From Fusarium oxysporum f. sp. lycopersici 4287 (taxonomy: Eukaryota > Ascomycota > Sordariomycetes > Hypocreales > Nectriaceae), in assembly GCF_000149955.1 (NCBI RefSeq), contig NC_030986.1:3349185-3413184 (forward strand): a stretch of DNA of 64,000 nt, in the 5' to 3' direction. The position numbers and the translations under genes were made by a program. Shown here in pieces: positions 1 through 10,194 of this stretch. Under the pieces are notes generated by a model. The model made no database searches. It was not told the origin of the DNA and saw nothing but the letters and a program-made list of their open reading frames with translations. The stretch's first letter is position 1, and the number at the start of each line of letters is the position of its first letter.

Positions 1-168
1 GGTAGTGAGTTGGGTAGTGAGTTGGGAGCCAGTGTCTCGACGAATCAAGTGACCTAGGCTCACCGAGAACATCTCTGCAGCCATGGCTTCGATACAACTC
101 ATGGTACAGAGTGCTCTTGAACCGACCAGGCAGGCAGTCATGAGTAGATGGCTTCTGGTGTAACATAC

Positions 169-1433
169 CTTGTCTTTCTTACACCCGAAGCCTTCGACGT
201 AGCACCAGGCAATCTCGTTCATGGCATCTATCAAATAGTGTCAGACCTTGTTCTCAGCTTGTGTATGTACGACTTACCAGTATCTCCTAGATTCGCCGCA
301 GTCTCATAATACTGTGTTGAAGTCAATGGTCAGCAATTGATGTCACTCCCACGAGAGTCAGAGCCAACGTACCTGCTTGGCGGCGTAGGCATCCTTTTCG
401 ATGCCCCAACCATGCCTGAAGCAGTTCGCCAGCTCGAAAATGGCGAGAACAAGCTCTCCCTTTGCAGCTCCACCCTTCTTCATGCCCGCCTGGAGAGCCA
501 TCTGCTCAATCGACGCAGAATTGGATGCTGCAGCTGAAAGATACTTGACGGCACCCTCTGGATCTGGAGCGCAACCCCATCCGTGTCTGTACAACACGAG
601 TCATGTTAGCGTTCGAGACATGTAAACCAACTCATTTCGATAGATCACAAGGTTGGTACAAGGTTTCGGGTATCGCTCAACGTAAATATCAAGGTTTGAA
701 GTCTCAACCGTCTCCAGAGCTTCAAACTCTATCAAGCTTTACCTGACGTGCTCTACCCGAGACATTGATATCCTATCCAGTGTTCTCACCTTAAAGCAAG
801 GCCGTACAACACTTGGCTGAGCGGGTTGTTGGCACCTTGAGGATCAGCCAGCCGCCCAAACATGCGTGTCGACAACTCCAGTTTCCCTTCTTCGTGCAGG
901 CGAATGGCTTCTTGAATATCCTGATCAATCTGCTGCGACGAAACCGCACGCTCTTCGCCTCTACTGCTGTCCGAGGGCGTGCCTGGCCTGCTGTTGCTCC
1001 TGGCGCGGTTATTCTGACCCGCCAGCATAGTCGCGCGCTTCTCCCACTGCGCCTCATCTGATGTAACAATGTCGGGCAGGTTCTCGGGGACGTTCTCGGA
1101 CGAGGGAGGTGCCCGGCTCAGGTGCAGTCGCTGAGACAGACGACGGGCGCCGCTCTCTTTCTTTGTCTGGCTCGACTCTGAGGCAGAGCGTGATCGACCG
1201 GAGCGGAAGACATCGAGGGATCGTCGGGGCTTGTCTTTTTCTTTGGGTTCTTGGACTGCGAGATGTAGATTGTCGACGGACTTCATGGACGGCGGGTAGA
1301 TGCGCTCTTGGGTTGAGGTGTCTGAGCGGATGATGGTAAATTCGGGGGCTGCCAGATGATCGATGGTGCCTTTCTCAGGCGGTTGGCCTGTCGAGAGGTC
1401 GTCCTTTTTCTTGAGGATATCGCGTATGCCCAT
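169..1433 (-). CDS. Sel1-repeat (HCP-like) protein, DSF2-like, 3' part outside window
   Basis: Exons on the minus strand read 1433-790, 586-373, 311-278 and 227-169. The gene continues past the left edge, since a GTATGT donor follows position 169. The start is the ATG at 1433 (MGIRDILKKKDD); the open frame further upstream has no family resemblance. Residues 1 to about 190 are a low-complexity Ser/Arg-rich region. After that come Sel1-type helical repeats with the signature ALRHGWG, then FRHGWGIEKD, then AANLGDTDAMNEIAWCYVEGFG. This architecture fits the fungal DSF2-type or SKT5-related Sel1 proteins, which act as scaffolds. DSF2 is the closest match I recall, but the function is poorly known in the family. 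All joins keep frame: R is split AG/A at the first intron and D is split G/AT at the third. The product name is a family-level inference. Confidence 0.72.
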
Positions 1434-2541
1434 TTTCGCTAACTGTAATGGTAATCTGTACTGAAGAGAGGTTTGCAGGGTTGTAATCAGTATATTGATG
1501 ACAGGAGGCGGAAGGGTCCGTTCACAAGGATCTACACAGCGATTCGCGAAAGCAAACAACCCAATCGAGAACGAGACGGGATCAACGAAATAAGCTAAAG
1601 ATCAGGTTAATATTGTCGAGTGAGGATGGCATGTTTATTAAGATACTGGCGCTTTACTCATTCCTTCAAGACACCGCAAACAGACACAGGCAAGGGCACA
1701 GGCAGATGCATGGATTGAGGCTGAGTCGAGGCTTTGCAGCTTCTTGTACCAGAACTGTCATTGAACACGATGTGACTGGTGTTTCTCAGATCTCTGGTCT
1801 AAGCGCCAACAAAGATCAGCAACCCCTGGTTCGTTTCAAAGAGTACCTAGAGCTATTGTGGTGTTCATACGTCAGGACAAAGACGTTTTCCGACTTGGGG
1901 ATGTCATAGCATTCCGGTTTTTCATTTGATACTGGGACCGTAAGCCAATCTCTTAAGCTTCCTTTCAATGAGGTATGAAGCCGTTTGCTCCCATGTCGAA
2001 TAAGCAGAGTCAAAAGTTCAAGGCACCTGTTACTAATATTAGGTTCATTGAAGCTAAACAATGCCCCTCATCCTTGATGACATCCAATGCCACCTTGTTC
2101 TGGCCGCGTCTAAGGTACCTATCTACCTACTAGGTTAGTAATCATGGCATAAATCGTCCCCGACAGCTACAGCCAGGAGGGCATCCAGGATCTTCAACCC
2201 ATTGTAATCATCTAGGCAATCACCAATACTGCCTCATGGTCGTACACAGTAACAGAATCTTTCATTCAATACATATCTACTATCTTCGGTATTCTTTTGA
2301 ACACAGATGTGTTCATCTTGATAACCGCGTGCTTTTGCTCATCTTTTGTTTCTTTTCCTTTGTTTCGTGATATGCTGGTGGCATTTCATAGCCAAAACCC
2401 TTACAGGCGCCGATAAGTCATGGGTATCTTGAAATCATTTACCAGAATCCCGTCCCAGTCTCCAGACGCCAGGAAAGAACAACAAGTTGGAATCCGAGGT
2501 TGCCTGCTTCTACTTGCTAGAAACAGACATGATGAATTGAT
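1434..2541. other. Intergenic region, DSF2-like promoter and CCCH gene 3' flank
   Basis: About 1.1 kb without a convincing gene. It contains the upstream region of the minus-strand Sel1 gene and the 3' flank of the minus-strand CCCH gene. A TAGGTA/TACCTA-rich patch lies at 2114-2137 (see findings). The short ORFs here have no family features. Confidence 0.6.
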
Positions 2542-4085
2542 CTAGATCGATAGGAAGTCCTTCTGTTCTTCAAAATCGGAAAGGTCCGAGTCTGCATCAA
2601 TGAACTCGGCAACTTCATCTGAATCAACATCGTCGGAATCAGCAGTTTCGTCATCACTTGAAATGTCTCCAAGAGGCTCGCCGGCGGCATTGGTTTTGTT
2701 TCGAAGGACGCTTGCCCTCTCACGGTGTGGGAGCTTACATCCCTTGACCTTACAGCGGCCGGTATTGCTAAAGTCAGGGCACTCAAAAACGTGACGGTCA
2801 GTACACTCTGCTCCCATCTCGCAGTACCCGTTGAAACCAAAATTGCGACAAACTGGGGCGGCTGGGGACGCTTTAGAGTGAGTATAAGGACAGTCAGCCT
2901 TGGCACAGTGGCCTTTGGCATAATGCAAACAGTTGGGAGTGCGCTCAGGAGTCATGTCATGGGAGAGGTCACAAGACTCGCCGTTGACACATTGCCCATC
3001 TTTCAGTATATCTTTACAGAGTGCCACTTTGTTCGGGTCGTGAATGTAGCGGCACCGAGGGCCTTTGGTGCATGAACCTATGTGCAAAGTACTCGTCAGT
3101 TTCGCCCCATGGCCACTGGGCCGGTCTAGGTAAAGGAGATGTGTAGCACTCCAGCCTGGGGAAGAGAAATTACCAGTCGTTGAGAAGATTTTACAGGGTT
3201 GATTTATCTTCTTGACCGCGCCGGTTCGCCTTAACCCTGTTAGCAGCTTCGTCTCACTAAAAAGAACCTCATACCGTTGGTCGTTAACGAATCTGTTCGC
3301 AACAAGGTTTCCTGTCTTTGTTCGGTAAAACTTGACCCCAGCAACAGTGGCGAACTTTGGAGTTCGTGAGGAGGAGTTGAGGGCATCTGCAGCGGGTAAG
3401 GCACAAGCGTCAGAGTCGCACCGAAGTTTGCACGCACCAGGAATTTTGACAAGCTTCTTGCCACCGTCCATAACGCGGAATTGGGCACCTTCGATGGTGA
3501 GCACGTTGCGGTCTGCGGGGTTAGTCTGCGCGCTCGAAGCGGTAGCTTGATGCTTCAGGAACTCGTTAAACTGAGCCTTCTCGCGCTGCCGACGTCCGCT
3601 GATCTTTCTCTGGCGTGTTTGTTCGATGGCCTTGGCTCGGTTTTGGGTTTCTTTTTCGTAAACGTTGGCGTTGATAAGTTGACGGTGGCGATCGGTTCTG
3701 GAAACCCAGCCAGGGGGTGTTTCAGCACCACTACTGGCAGACCGAGAAGCAGTTGAGTTGTCGCCATTCAAGTGAAGGGTCCGGTGGTGGTGCGCCGTAG
3801 GGTGGCGGCCAATTCTATTATGGCGAGCTGGGTACGGGGAACTCGCATGTCGATAGGAATTTTCTGAGCATATCAGTAGTGATCTCCCCTCAAGGCAAGT
3901 TTCCACATACGACGATGATGAGCAGGATGATGGCTTGGAGATCCCCGAGAGCCCGCTTGCTGGTTCTTATGTCGGTTGATCTGGCCTAGGATTTATCAGC
4001 AAATTGAATTTACCATGATGCGCGAGGGGCACAAACCCGCAACTTGACTGATACGAGCCAGAAGTTCTCGTTCTTCTTCTGACAT
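2542..4085 (-). CDS. CCCH-type zinc finger protein, ZC3H3/Red5-like
   Basis: Four exons (4085-4037, 3985-3911, 3863-3174, 3077-2542) give about 449 aa. The start is the ATG at 4085 (MSEEERELL). The C-terminal half carries five consecutive CCCH fingers, with spacings C-x8-C-x5-C-x3-H for fingers 1, 2 and 4, C-x7-C-x4-C-x3-H for finger 3 and C-x8-C-x4-C-x3-H for finger 5. The first finger includes TKGPRCRYIHDP. The first finger is split by the third intron (3076-3173... boundary at a Gly codon, G/GT). The tail is very acidic (DDETADSDDVDSDE). Five tandem fingers with this first-finger signature are typical of the ZC3H3/Smicl family, nuclear mRNA 3'-end and export or RNA-surveillance factors; S. 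pombe Red5 is the relative I recall. RNA binding is inferred, not shown. The gene is head-to-head with THO7. Confidence 0.85.
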
Positions 4086-4510
4086 GTTGTTAATGACTTG
4101 ATGCGATCGGAATTGACTGTGCCTTTGTAAAGGGCGCAGTGGTTTTAGGGATAAAATTAGGAGTGTTTGGGATGGATTATTGCAGGTTGTAAATACCAGC
4201 GAAGGCGTTGAGCAGTGGGAGAGGGCGGCAGGATGCATCATCAAAGAAGCAATCTTAGTCATCCTCACTACGACGCATCATTGGTTCGCTGCTTTCGCAT
4301 CTTCAATGCTATCACAAGGCTGAGCTTTGTTGTCAATCACCTTTTAACTTCCTCAAAATCTATTTATGCAAGGCTTAATCAAATAATTTTTTTTAACGAT
4401 TGGGACGCGTCGCGACCGACATACTATCTTCTTCGTCTTTTCTGTGGACCCATATCCCCACGCAGAAACTACACAAACATTCTCATCCGATCGCGACTCG
4501 ACCGCAAACC
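4086..4510. promoter_or_regulatory. Shared divergent promoter of the CCCH gene and THO7
   Basis: Only 425 bp separate the start codons of two divergently transcribed genes, so both promoters must lie here. The central part is AT-rich (around 4360-4400, with a run of T). I see no defined factor site that I would assign with confidence. Confidence 0.6.
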
Positions 4511-5572
4511 ATGGCATCCACATGGGATCTCTTGGATCCTGAGGAAGAGGCTGAGCTTCATAAGACTCGCCTCCTCAACGTGGAGGAGAAGCCTTTCAAG
4601 CGTCTCACCAAACGAATCAATACCATATCACAGCTCTTACTACCATTCGATCCTGCCATAAATGGAGCCAATACGTCTGAAGATATCAGGTCCAAACTCA
4701 AGCAGCTCAAGGAGGACATGAACCTTGACTTCGATGCTTTTGGCAGCAGTATCACGCGCATGCAGTTCCTCCACAACGCAAATTCCCAAGAACGTGAGCG
4801 CTACAGAGTCGACCAAGATCGTATCCTCGCCGATTGCCAATCAGTACGACAAAACAATATCCAACTTCGAGAGCAGCTCGAGGCCGCACAAGCCACCCTC
4901 GCACAGCGCAAACAATTCGATGAGCTAGCGGAAAAAATCACATCGAACCGCCTTCTTCGACCACGGGAAGACCAAATTGCCAACCTCGCTAAACTCGAGG
5001 AAGAGTGTCGAGAGCTAGAGCGAGAGAGCGAAACCTACAGCGAAACCTGGAGAGAACGGCGAGAACAATTCAATAGAATCATGGAAGAAGGGATGCTCTT
5101 GCGGCGACAGATTAGAGATGAAAAGGAGGAGGTCGATCGTCGAGAGGGTATGAATGAGGATGCTGAGGATGATGCCGAAGTGGACAAGGTCGGCCAGACA
5201 CCCAGAAACGAACCGAGCGGTAACGCGACACCTCATCCCGACGGGGATAGCCAGATGAAGGCAGATGGGGACGCAGGTACACCAAACCCAGAAGCTCTCA
5301 ATGGAGGAACAACACCAATGAGGGATACACCAGCTCCAGACACGCTTAAGCCACCTTCTGGCCATACTGAGTCTCAAAGCCGGGGAGATAGCCAGGCCCC
5401 CAGTCGGGATGTTTCGCCTATGCCACCACACGACGAGCGTAAGGCAGAATCGGGAGAGGATGTTGACATGGAGGAGCCTGAGTTCAGTCGAGCCCATGAT
5501 GACGGAGGAATGACTCCCCTGGTGACAGTTGAGCCACCTGAAAGTAATGATAAGATGGAAGTAGACAATTAG
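4511..5572 (+). CDS. THO7: THO complex subunit 7
   Basis: A single exon of 353 aa. The start is the ATG at 4511 (MASTWDLLDPEEEAELHKTR). The frame is open further upstream but only from a non-ATG codon. Residues 1-90 contain the Tho7/Mft1 signature (RLLNVEEKPFKRLTKRI). A long coiled coil follows at roughly 90-235, rich in E/R/Q heptads. The last 120 residues are disordered, acidic and Pro/Thr-rich with many SP/TP sites. THO couples transcription elongation to mRNP packaging and export in the nucleus. The disordered tail is longer than in yeast Mft1-type proteins, as is usual in filamentous fungi. The neighbouring CCCH gene probably also works on nuclear mRNA, which makes this divergent pair functionally suggestive. 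Confidence 0.88.
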   Translation: MASTWDLLDPEEEAELHKTRLLNVEEKPFKRLTKRINTISQLLLPFDPAINGANTSEDIRSKLKQLKEDMNLDFDAFGSSITRMQFLHNANSQERERYRVDQDRILADCQSVRQNNIQLREQLEAAQATLAQRKQFDELAEKITSNRLLRPREDQIANLAKLEEECRELERESETYSETWRERREQFNRIMEEGMLLRRQIRDEKEEVDRREGMNEDAEDDAEVDKVGQTPRNEPSGNATPHPDGDSQMKADGDAGTPNPEALNGGTTPMRDTPAPDTLKPPSGHTESQSRGDSQAPSRDVSPMPPHDERKAESGEDVDMEEPEFSRAHDDGGMTPLVTVEPPESNDKMEVDN

Positions 5573-5721
5573 GGCTTCCCACTTGGCTGTTTGTACTATC
5601 GACTATGTCTTAAGATACCCTCATAAATGAAGGTCCAGAAGCGGTTCCGTTTTTTTTTTTATCAAGTGTCTTCTAAGTGGTATCGTAAAGTATCCTTCCC
5701 TTGTCCTGTTTTATGATTCGA

Positions 5722-6138
5722 TTAAGCATTGGCCTGGGTAGCTTTGGCTTTTACCAGCGCCTCCTTGGCCTGCACCACCTGGTCCTCCGGAGCGTTCAGC
5801 TCTTCGCTCACAGTGAGTTGCTCCTCCAGCTTCTCGACAGCGACAGCGATCTTTTGTCGTAGGGGTTCGAATACGGCCTTTGTCTGCTCAAGGGCAGTTT
5901 GCTAAGTTGTATTAGATCGACTTTCTTGGCCGAATACCAAGGTGATGGCTTTCGGACTGACCTGCTGTTTGAGCATGAACGAAGCATTCTCATCATCGTT
6001 TGCACCGCTATCAATCTTCTCCTTCAGAGCTTTGACCTTGGCTTCCTCCTCCTCAACCTCTTTGTGGTATGAAGCCTCCTCTTTGAGGAGTCGGTTGACA
6101 GAGCCTGTAGCGATGGCGAGTTGAGAAGGCGGCGGCAT
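5722..6138 (-). CDS. RBL2: Tubulin-specific chaperone A (Rbl2/TBCA)
   Basis: Two exons (6138-5962 and 5901-5722) encode 118 aa, the usual size for cofactor A. The start chosen is the ATG at 6138 (MPPPSQLAIATGSVNRLLKEE). An in-frame ATG seven codons upstream is possible but does not match the family start. The protein is a three-helix bundle of charged heptads (EASYHKEVEEEEAKVKALKEKI, broken by the intron after LKQQ). Cofactor A binds free beta-tubulin and buffers it during folding and dimer assembly in the cytosol. The intron is 60 nt with a GTCAGT donor and TTAG acceptor. Confidence 0.9.
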
Positions 6139-6726
6139 GGTGGATTGGTTCGGGGGCACTTAACGATCGACTAAATGTTTGGCGAGTTGCGGTGTTTTTA
6201 TGTACAAGCCTGGTTCCTAGGTAATGAAAAAGGAGCTTTTGTTATTTGGGTGCCTGCTCAGTGTCTGATGCCTGGAGAACAAATGGAGAAGCAAATGAGA
6301 TCATATTGGACGTGGGGTTTAAATGGCGGGGCTCTTAGCATCTACTTTCTACGCGCTTCACCGCGTTGAATGCAGCTGTGAAAGGATTTAACTATGGCAT
6401 CACCGAGGTACTGAGAAGATCTTTAAAGGTCGAGATACAAGTGACCGTTCTTTACTACTGTACTCAACTACTAATGCAATGTCCAACAGAACTCGTTCAT
6501 AAAAGAAACTGCCGCACGTCGACCTCTGCCGTTTTCCCAAAGAGCTACGACCAATCCAACCAAGTACCGCAAGCCGTGGTATCTCCCGAAACGCCGACAA
6601 CACCATCTGGGCGACCCCTGAGTGACTGCCCTAGAATGCTGGAATTCAATAGTTTATATAACCTGACACGCCGCCCATCCAAGTTTTCGTTAAGATGCAA
6701 TAAGCAAAAACACCTGACCTGTCAGA
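6139..6726. other. Intergenic, RBL2 promoter and RAD21 3' flank
   Basis: 588 bp between the start of the minus-strand RBL2 gene and the stop of minus-strand RAD21. The ORFs seen across it lack ATG context or family features, and I see no gene. Confidence 0.6.
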
Positions 6727-8631
6727 TTATGCTGAAACAGCAACTGCGGTTGAAGCAACTGCAGCACGTTCGGGCTCATTCGGGGCGTCATTGTCTTGAG
6801 ACATCTCACCACCAGCTTCTCTTTCCGCCCAGGCTCCCCAGAGTCCACGCTTCGCCCTTATCCGGATGTCATCTCCTAGACCAGGACCCTGCTCGACTTT
6901 GATGGCATCCTTGGTCGCGAGAACCAGACACTCAAAGAACATTTTGGTAGCATCGGCCTTGGTGGTCTGTTGTCTAGGGCAGAGGTTCTGGAGGAGAACT
7001 GCTCTCTGAGTTCGCTTGCTGGGGCTGTCAGCAGCATCGTCACCAAATCGCTCTCGCAATTGGTGCACTACGTGTTTCGTGACTTGAGAAACAGGACCGC
7101 TCTCAGCGGGATGGACCAGAGCAACAGTCGTATCTTCAAAGCCAGGCATCATGGTTCCTGCCTCTTCGTCCTCCATCTCATCGTCGGCAGGGATTTCATG
7201 GCGGCTTTCCTCTGGGGGGATGCTCATTTCGCCGAAAGCGCCCTCGAACCCAAGTCCAGTGTCTGAACCGACATCGAGCATACGTGGTGACTTGGAAGCG
7301 CCGTGGTCACTTTCGACGTCAGCAATACCACTGTCACGCTTGCGCTTGAGCTCGTTCATGCCACGAGCAGTGTCTAATGTGAGCATATTGCGAAGTTCTG
7401 GAGCCCAAGCTGAGCTTCGGCCTTCCCCCATGATTGATGACACGAACCCTCCACTCTTTTGCATATCCATTAAAGCCAGGAGAAAGGGGTCACGGGGAAG
7501 GAATCCACCCTCCTTTATGATATTGTCACGGTTGGCTTGTTGTTGCTTGATGTGGTTACTTGAGAGAGCGATTTCTTCATCAGGTGTGAGTATCTTCTGT
7601 TTCTTGGCGCGCTGTGCTGGTCGTCGAACGATCTGATCTTCCTCGTGGTCGGGTTCATAAAGGTCTGCCATCTGGTATCTCGAGTGATCCTGTTCTAGCT
7701 GTGCAGCCCGGTCTTCGTCGATGTCGGAAAGCGGCGACTCTGAAATTCGAGGAGGAGGGTAAGCTGCGATATCAGGTACTTGGGAGACATCGTCAGGGTT
7801 GAAGTCAATTGCCATCAGGTCGGGATCCTCGCCGTCATGAATCTGAACGCGCTCGTCGGGCAGATCTAAAGTCATCGCTCGATCGTCGTCCTTTTGGGGA
7901 AAATCAAGCTCTGAATCGTCAATCTGGGGACCAGCCGTCGTGCGATCCTCCCTTCGGCCACCTTCGGGCTCGAGTCCTGTCCCTTCAAGGCCAAGATCAT
8001 CAAGACCAAAATCCAATTCCAGATCAATGTTCCCCAGCGGTGCAATCATGTCATCTTCCATTCCCATGCCATCGTTGAGAAACTGGCTGTTATCGTAATC
8101 TTCTTGAAGGTTGATGTCACGCTGACTAGCGCGTCCTTTGCGGCCAATTGGAGCAGCAGTCACATCCTCCACTTGAGACAAAAGCCAGTTCGCGTCTGGT
8201 GGAGGAGGTAGTTCGAAATTATCGTATGGGGTGATTCTGTCAGGAAGGGTCAGGGCTTCCCGGTTGGGGATTTGTAGGTTGACGGCCATGTCGTTGTTAC
8301 CCGAAGACCGAAATGCCTAAAAGAATTAGTGTACTCGGTCATGCAGCGCGTCATGGGAAGGGCTTACCATTTTGATCTTCATCATAGCTTCATTGCAATC
8401 ATCCAAAAGATAACGCGTCTTTCTTTGGTAGATTCGAACCACACCCAAAAGCAGCTGACTGCTTAGTCGCAAGGCCATCGGCGCCTGGTTAGGCGTGATG
8501 ATGGCTTCCACACTGTCTGTAACATTGGATTGGAGGATGTGATTCTTTGATAGCTTGCGCTCGAGGTTGGCAGAAAGCCAGACGCGGGCGAGCGGCCCGC
8601 TCTTGTTGAGCAAAGTCTCTGAGTAGAACAT
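6727..8631 (-). CDS. RAD21: Cohesin alpha-kleisin subunit Rad21/Scc1
   Basis: Two exons (8631-8368 and 8316-6727) encode 617 aa. The N-terminal Rad21/Rec8 domain (residues 1 to about 100) starts MFYSETLLNKSGPLARVWLS and contains SSQLLLGVVRIYQRKTRYLLDD, the part that contacts SMC3. The second exon resumes with AFRSSGNNDMAVNLQIP. The middle is acidic and disordered. The C-terminal winged-helix domain that contacts SMC1 is present (residues near 540-600, with TKADATKMFFECLVLATKDA). Length and both terminal domains fit mitotic Rad21 rather than meiotic Rec8. It closes the cohesin ring for sister-chromatid cohesion. Upstream DNA has several CGCG-core boxes (see findings). Confidence 0.93.
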
Positions 8632-10194
8632 GATGCACTCGCGTAATTACGCGGTATGAAGGTGAGAAGAGGCAATTACCCACGCGACAAAAGGTTGGAC
8701 TCGAATATTGAGGGGTTCTTTCAGGTAATGGTGGTAGTGATGGTTAGTGGGAGAACAAGGCTAAGTTGATGAACACCAAGACTGGGGGCGCGTCGGGTAA
8801 ACAAGCTCTTGGTGGAAGGATAGCTCTACGCGCAAAAGCAAAGTCGCGCGTACCCCAAAAACTCGAGGCAATGCGAAAAGGTCGCGGAAAATAATGAGAA
8901 TGTTATAGCGACCAAAATTCTGGCGATAGCGACGGTGTCGGGAGTGCAGTAAAGTGACAAGGCGTGTGCGCGGGCGGGATTATCGCGACGTAAGGCAGTC
9001 AAGGTATTTTATCAGAAGGGAAAATGGGACCTGGACCTTGAAGAGGGGGGATGCTCTGGTCGTTGTCCAACGGTAAATGGCGTGGCTGGGGGCACCTCAG
9101 GCCTGTGGCAGGAGCAGGCACCTATTGCGGTGTACGGAGACAGGTTTATCCGTATAGCGATGTGTTTTTATTGGTCAGCTACGATCATCGGCTAGCAAGG
9201 TCTCCCAACCAACACTGCCAAAATTTGTGGATGATGGCTCGTGTAATTGAGTGCTTGGATCCGTCGACTTTTCTGAAACTGAGGTCATCACCTCATATGA
9301 GGCAACATCTTCTGCCCCCTGGGTCCTTTAGAATGATGATAGTTGTAGTAAGTCTGTGATGGCCTTCTTCCTTTTCGAAGACATGAGCGTTGAACATGAA
9401 AAGCGATCGTCACTACCAATATCCATTGGATCACTTACATGGATGTCATTGGTTCATGAGGTCCTATAGGTAGGTAGGTACCCGTACATTCTATACTTGA
9501 TCAATTATTAATTATCAACGCGAGTCCTAGTGACCCCAAACTTTCGGTCTCGACTGTTTCTTTAAATCAATGTTCCCAACCCTAATAGTCCGCCATTGTG
9601 GCTTAACCTGCAGCAAAAGCATCATTGGCTTGGCATTGCGAAGCTGGGCGGGAATCATTTAACGTTACCCCAAATACAGAACCAATCTTGACTCGTCCCC
9701 TAAGCCAGATTTCGTCTTTCAGGTGATGCTACTGGCTTATGAGCTTCTAGAGTCGATATGCAAGCCCCTGGCAGCCTTGCCGAGCCTTGAAAGGTACTAG
9801 CTCCGACCCGCTCATCGAAGGACAAGACACATGGACATCTTAGGACAACCTTAAGTTCCGTTTAGGTCTCCCAACACATCCTCAAGTCTACTTTTGTTCT
9901 TGCTGGCCTCTTCCTCTTCTCACTTTTCCGTTCACCCATGACTGAATCTCTTCTTTAACGGGGCTGAAGCGAGCCGTTTCGTTTGGTTGACTTCGAACTG
10001 TCCAGTTTTGGGATAACTAACTTTCTCGTGGCAACTTTGCTCCATGTCCTGACATTCCCTTTCCAACATCGACGGGCCTTTTTCTCCTCCTCATGACTTT
10101 GCGCATTTGATCTTGAACTAACTCAAACACCCATGCATTCGACGGATTTTTCTCTACAATTGTAATACAACCACTTGCGCGTCCTTCTGTCGAT
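8632..10194. promoter_or_regulatory. Divergent upstream region of RAD21 and PMR1
   Basis: 1.56 kb without a gene. The RAD21-proximal 300 bp contain several CGCG-core sequences (ACGCGA at 8682-8687, ACGCGC at 8828-8833, a TCGCGCGT run at 8844-8851). These resemble MBF-type cell-cycle boxes. A TAGGTAGGTAGG patch lies at 9467-9483. The PMR1-proximal part is pyrimidine-rich, as is common in fungal promoters. Confidence 0.5.

Noticed and set aside
4400..4510. N-terminal extension of THO7 (frame open from 4400)
   Set aside because: The frame starts at a TTG codon, and the ATG at 4511 matches the family start and has good context.
8415..8440. GATTCGAACC, T-arm-like on the minus strand
   Set aside because: It lies inside the conserved first exon of RAD21 (VRIYQRKT) and has no tRNA context.
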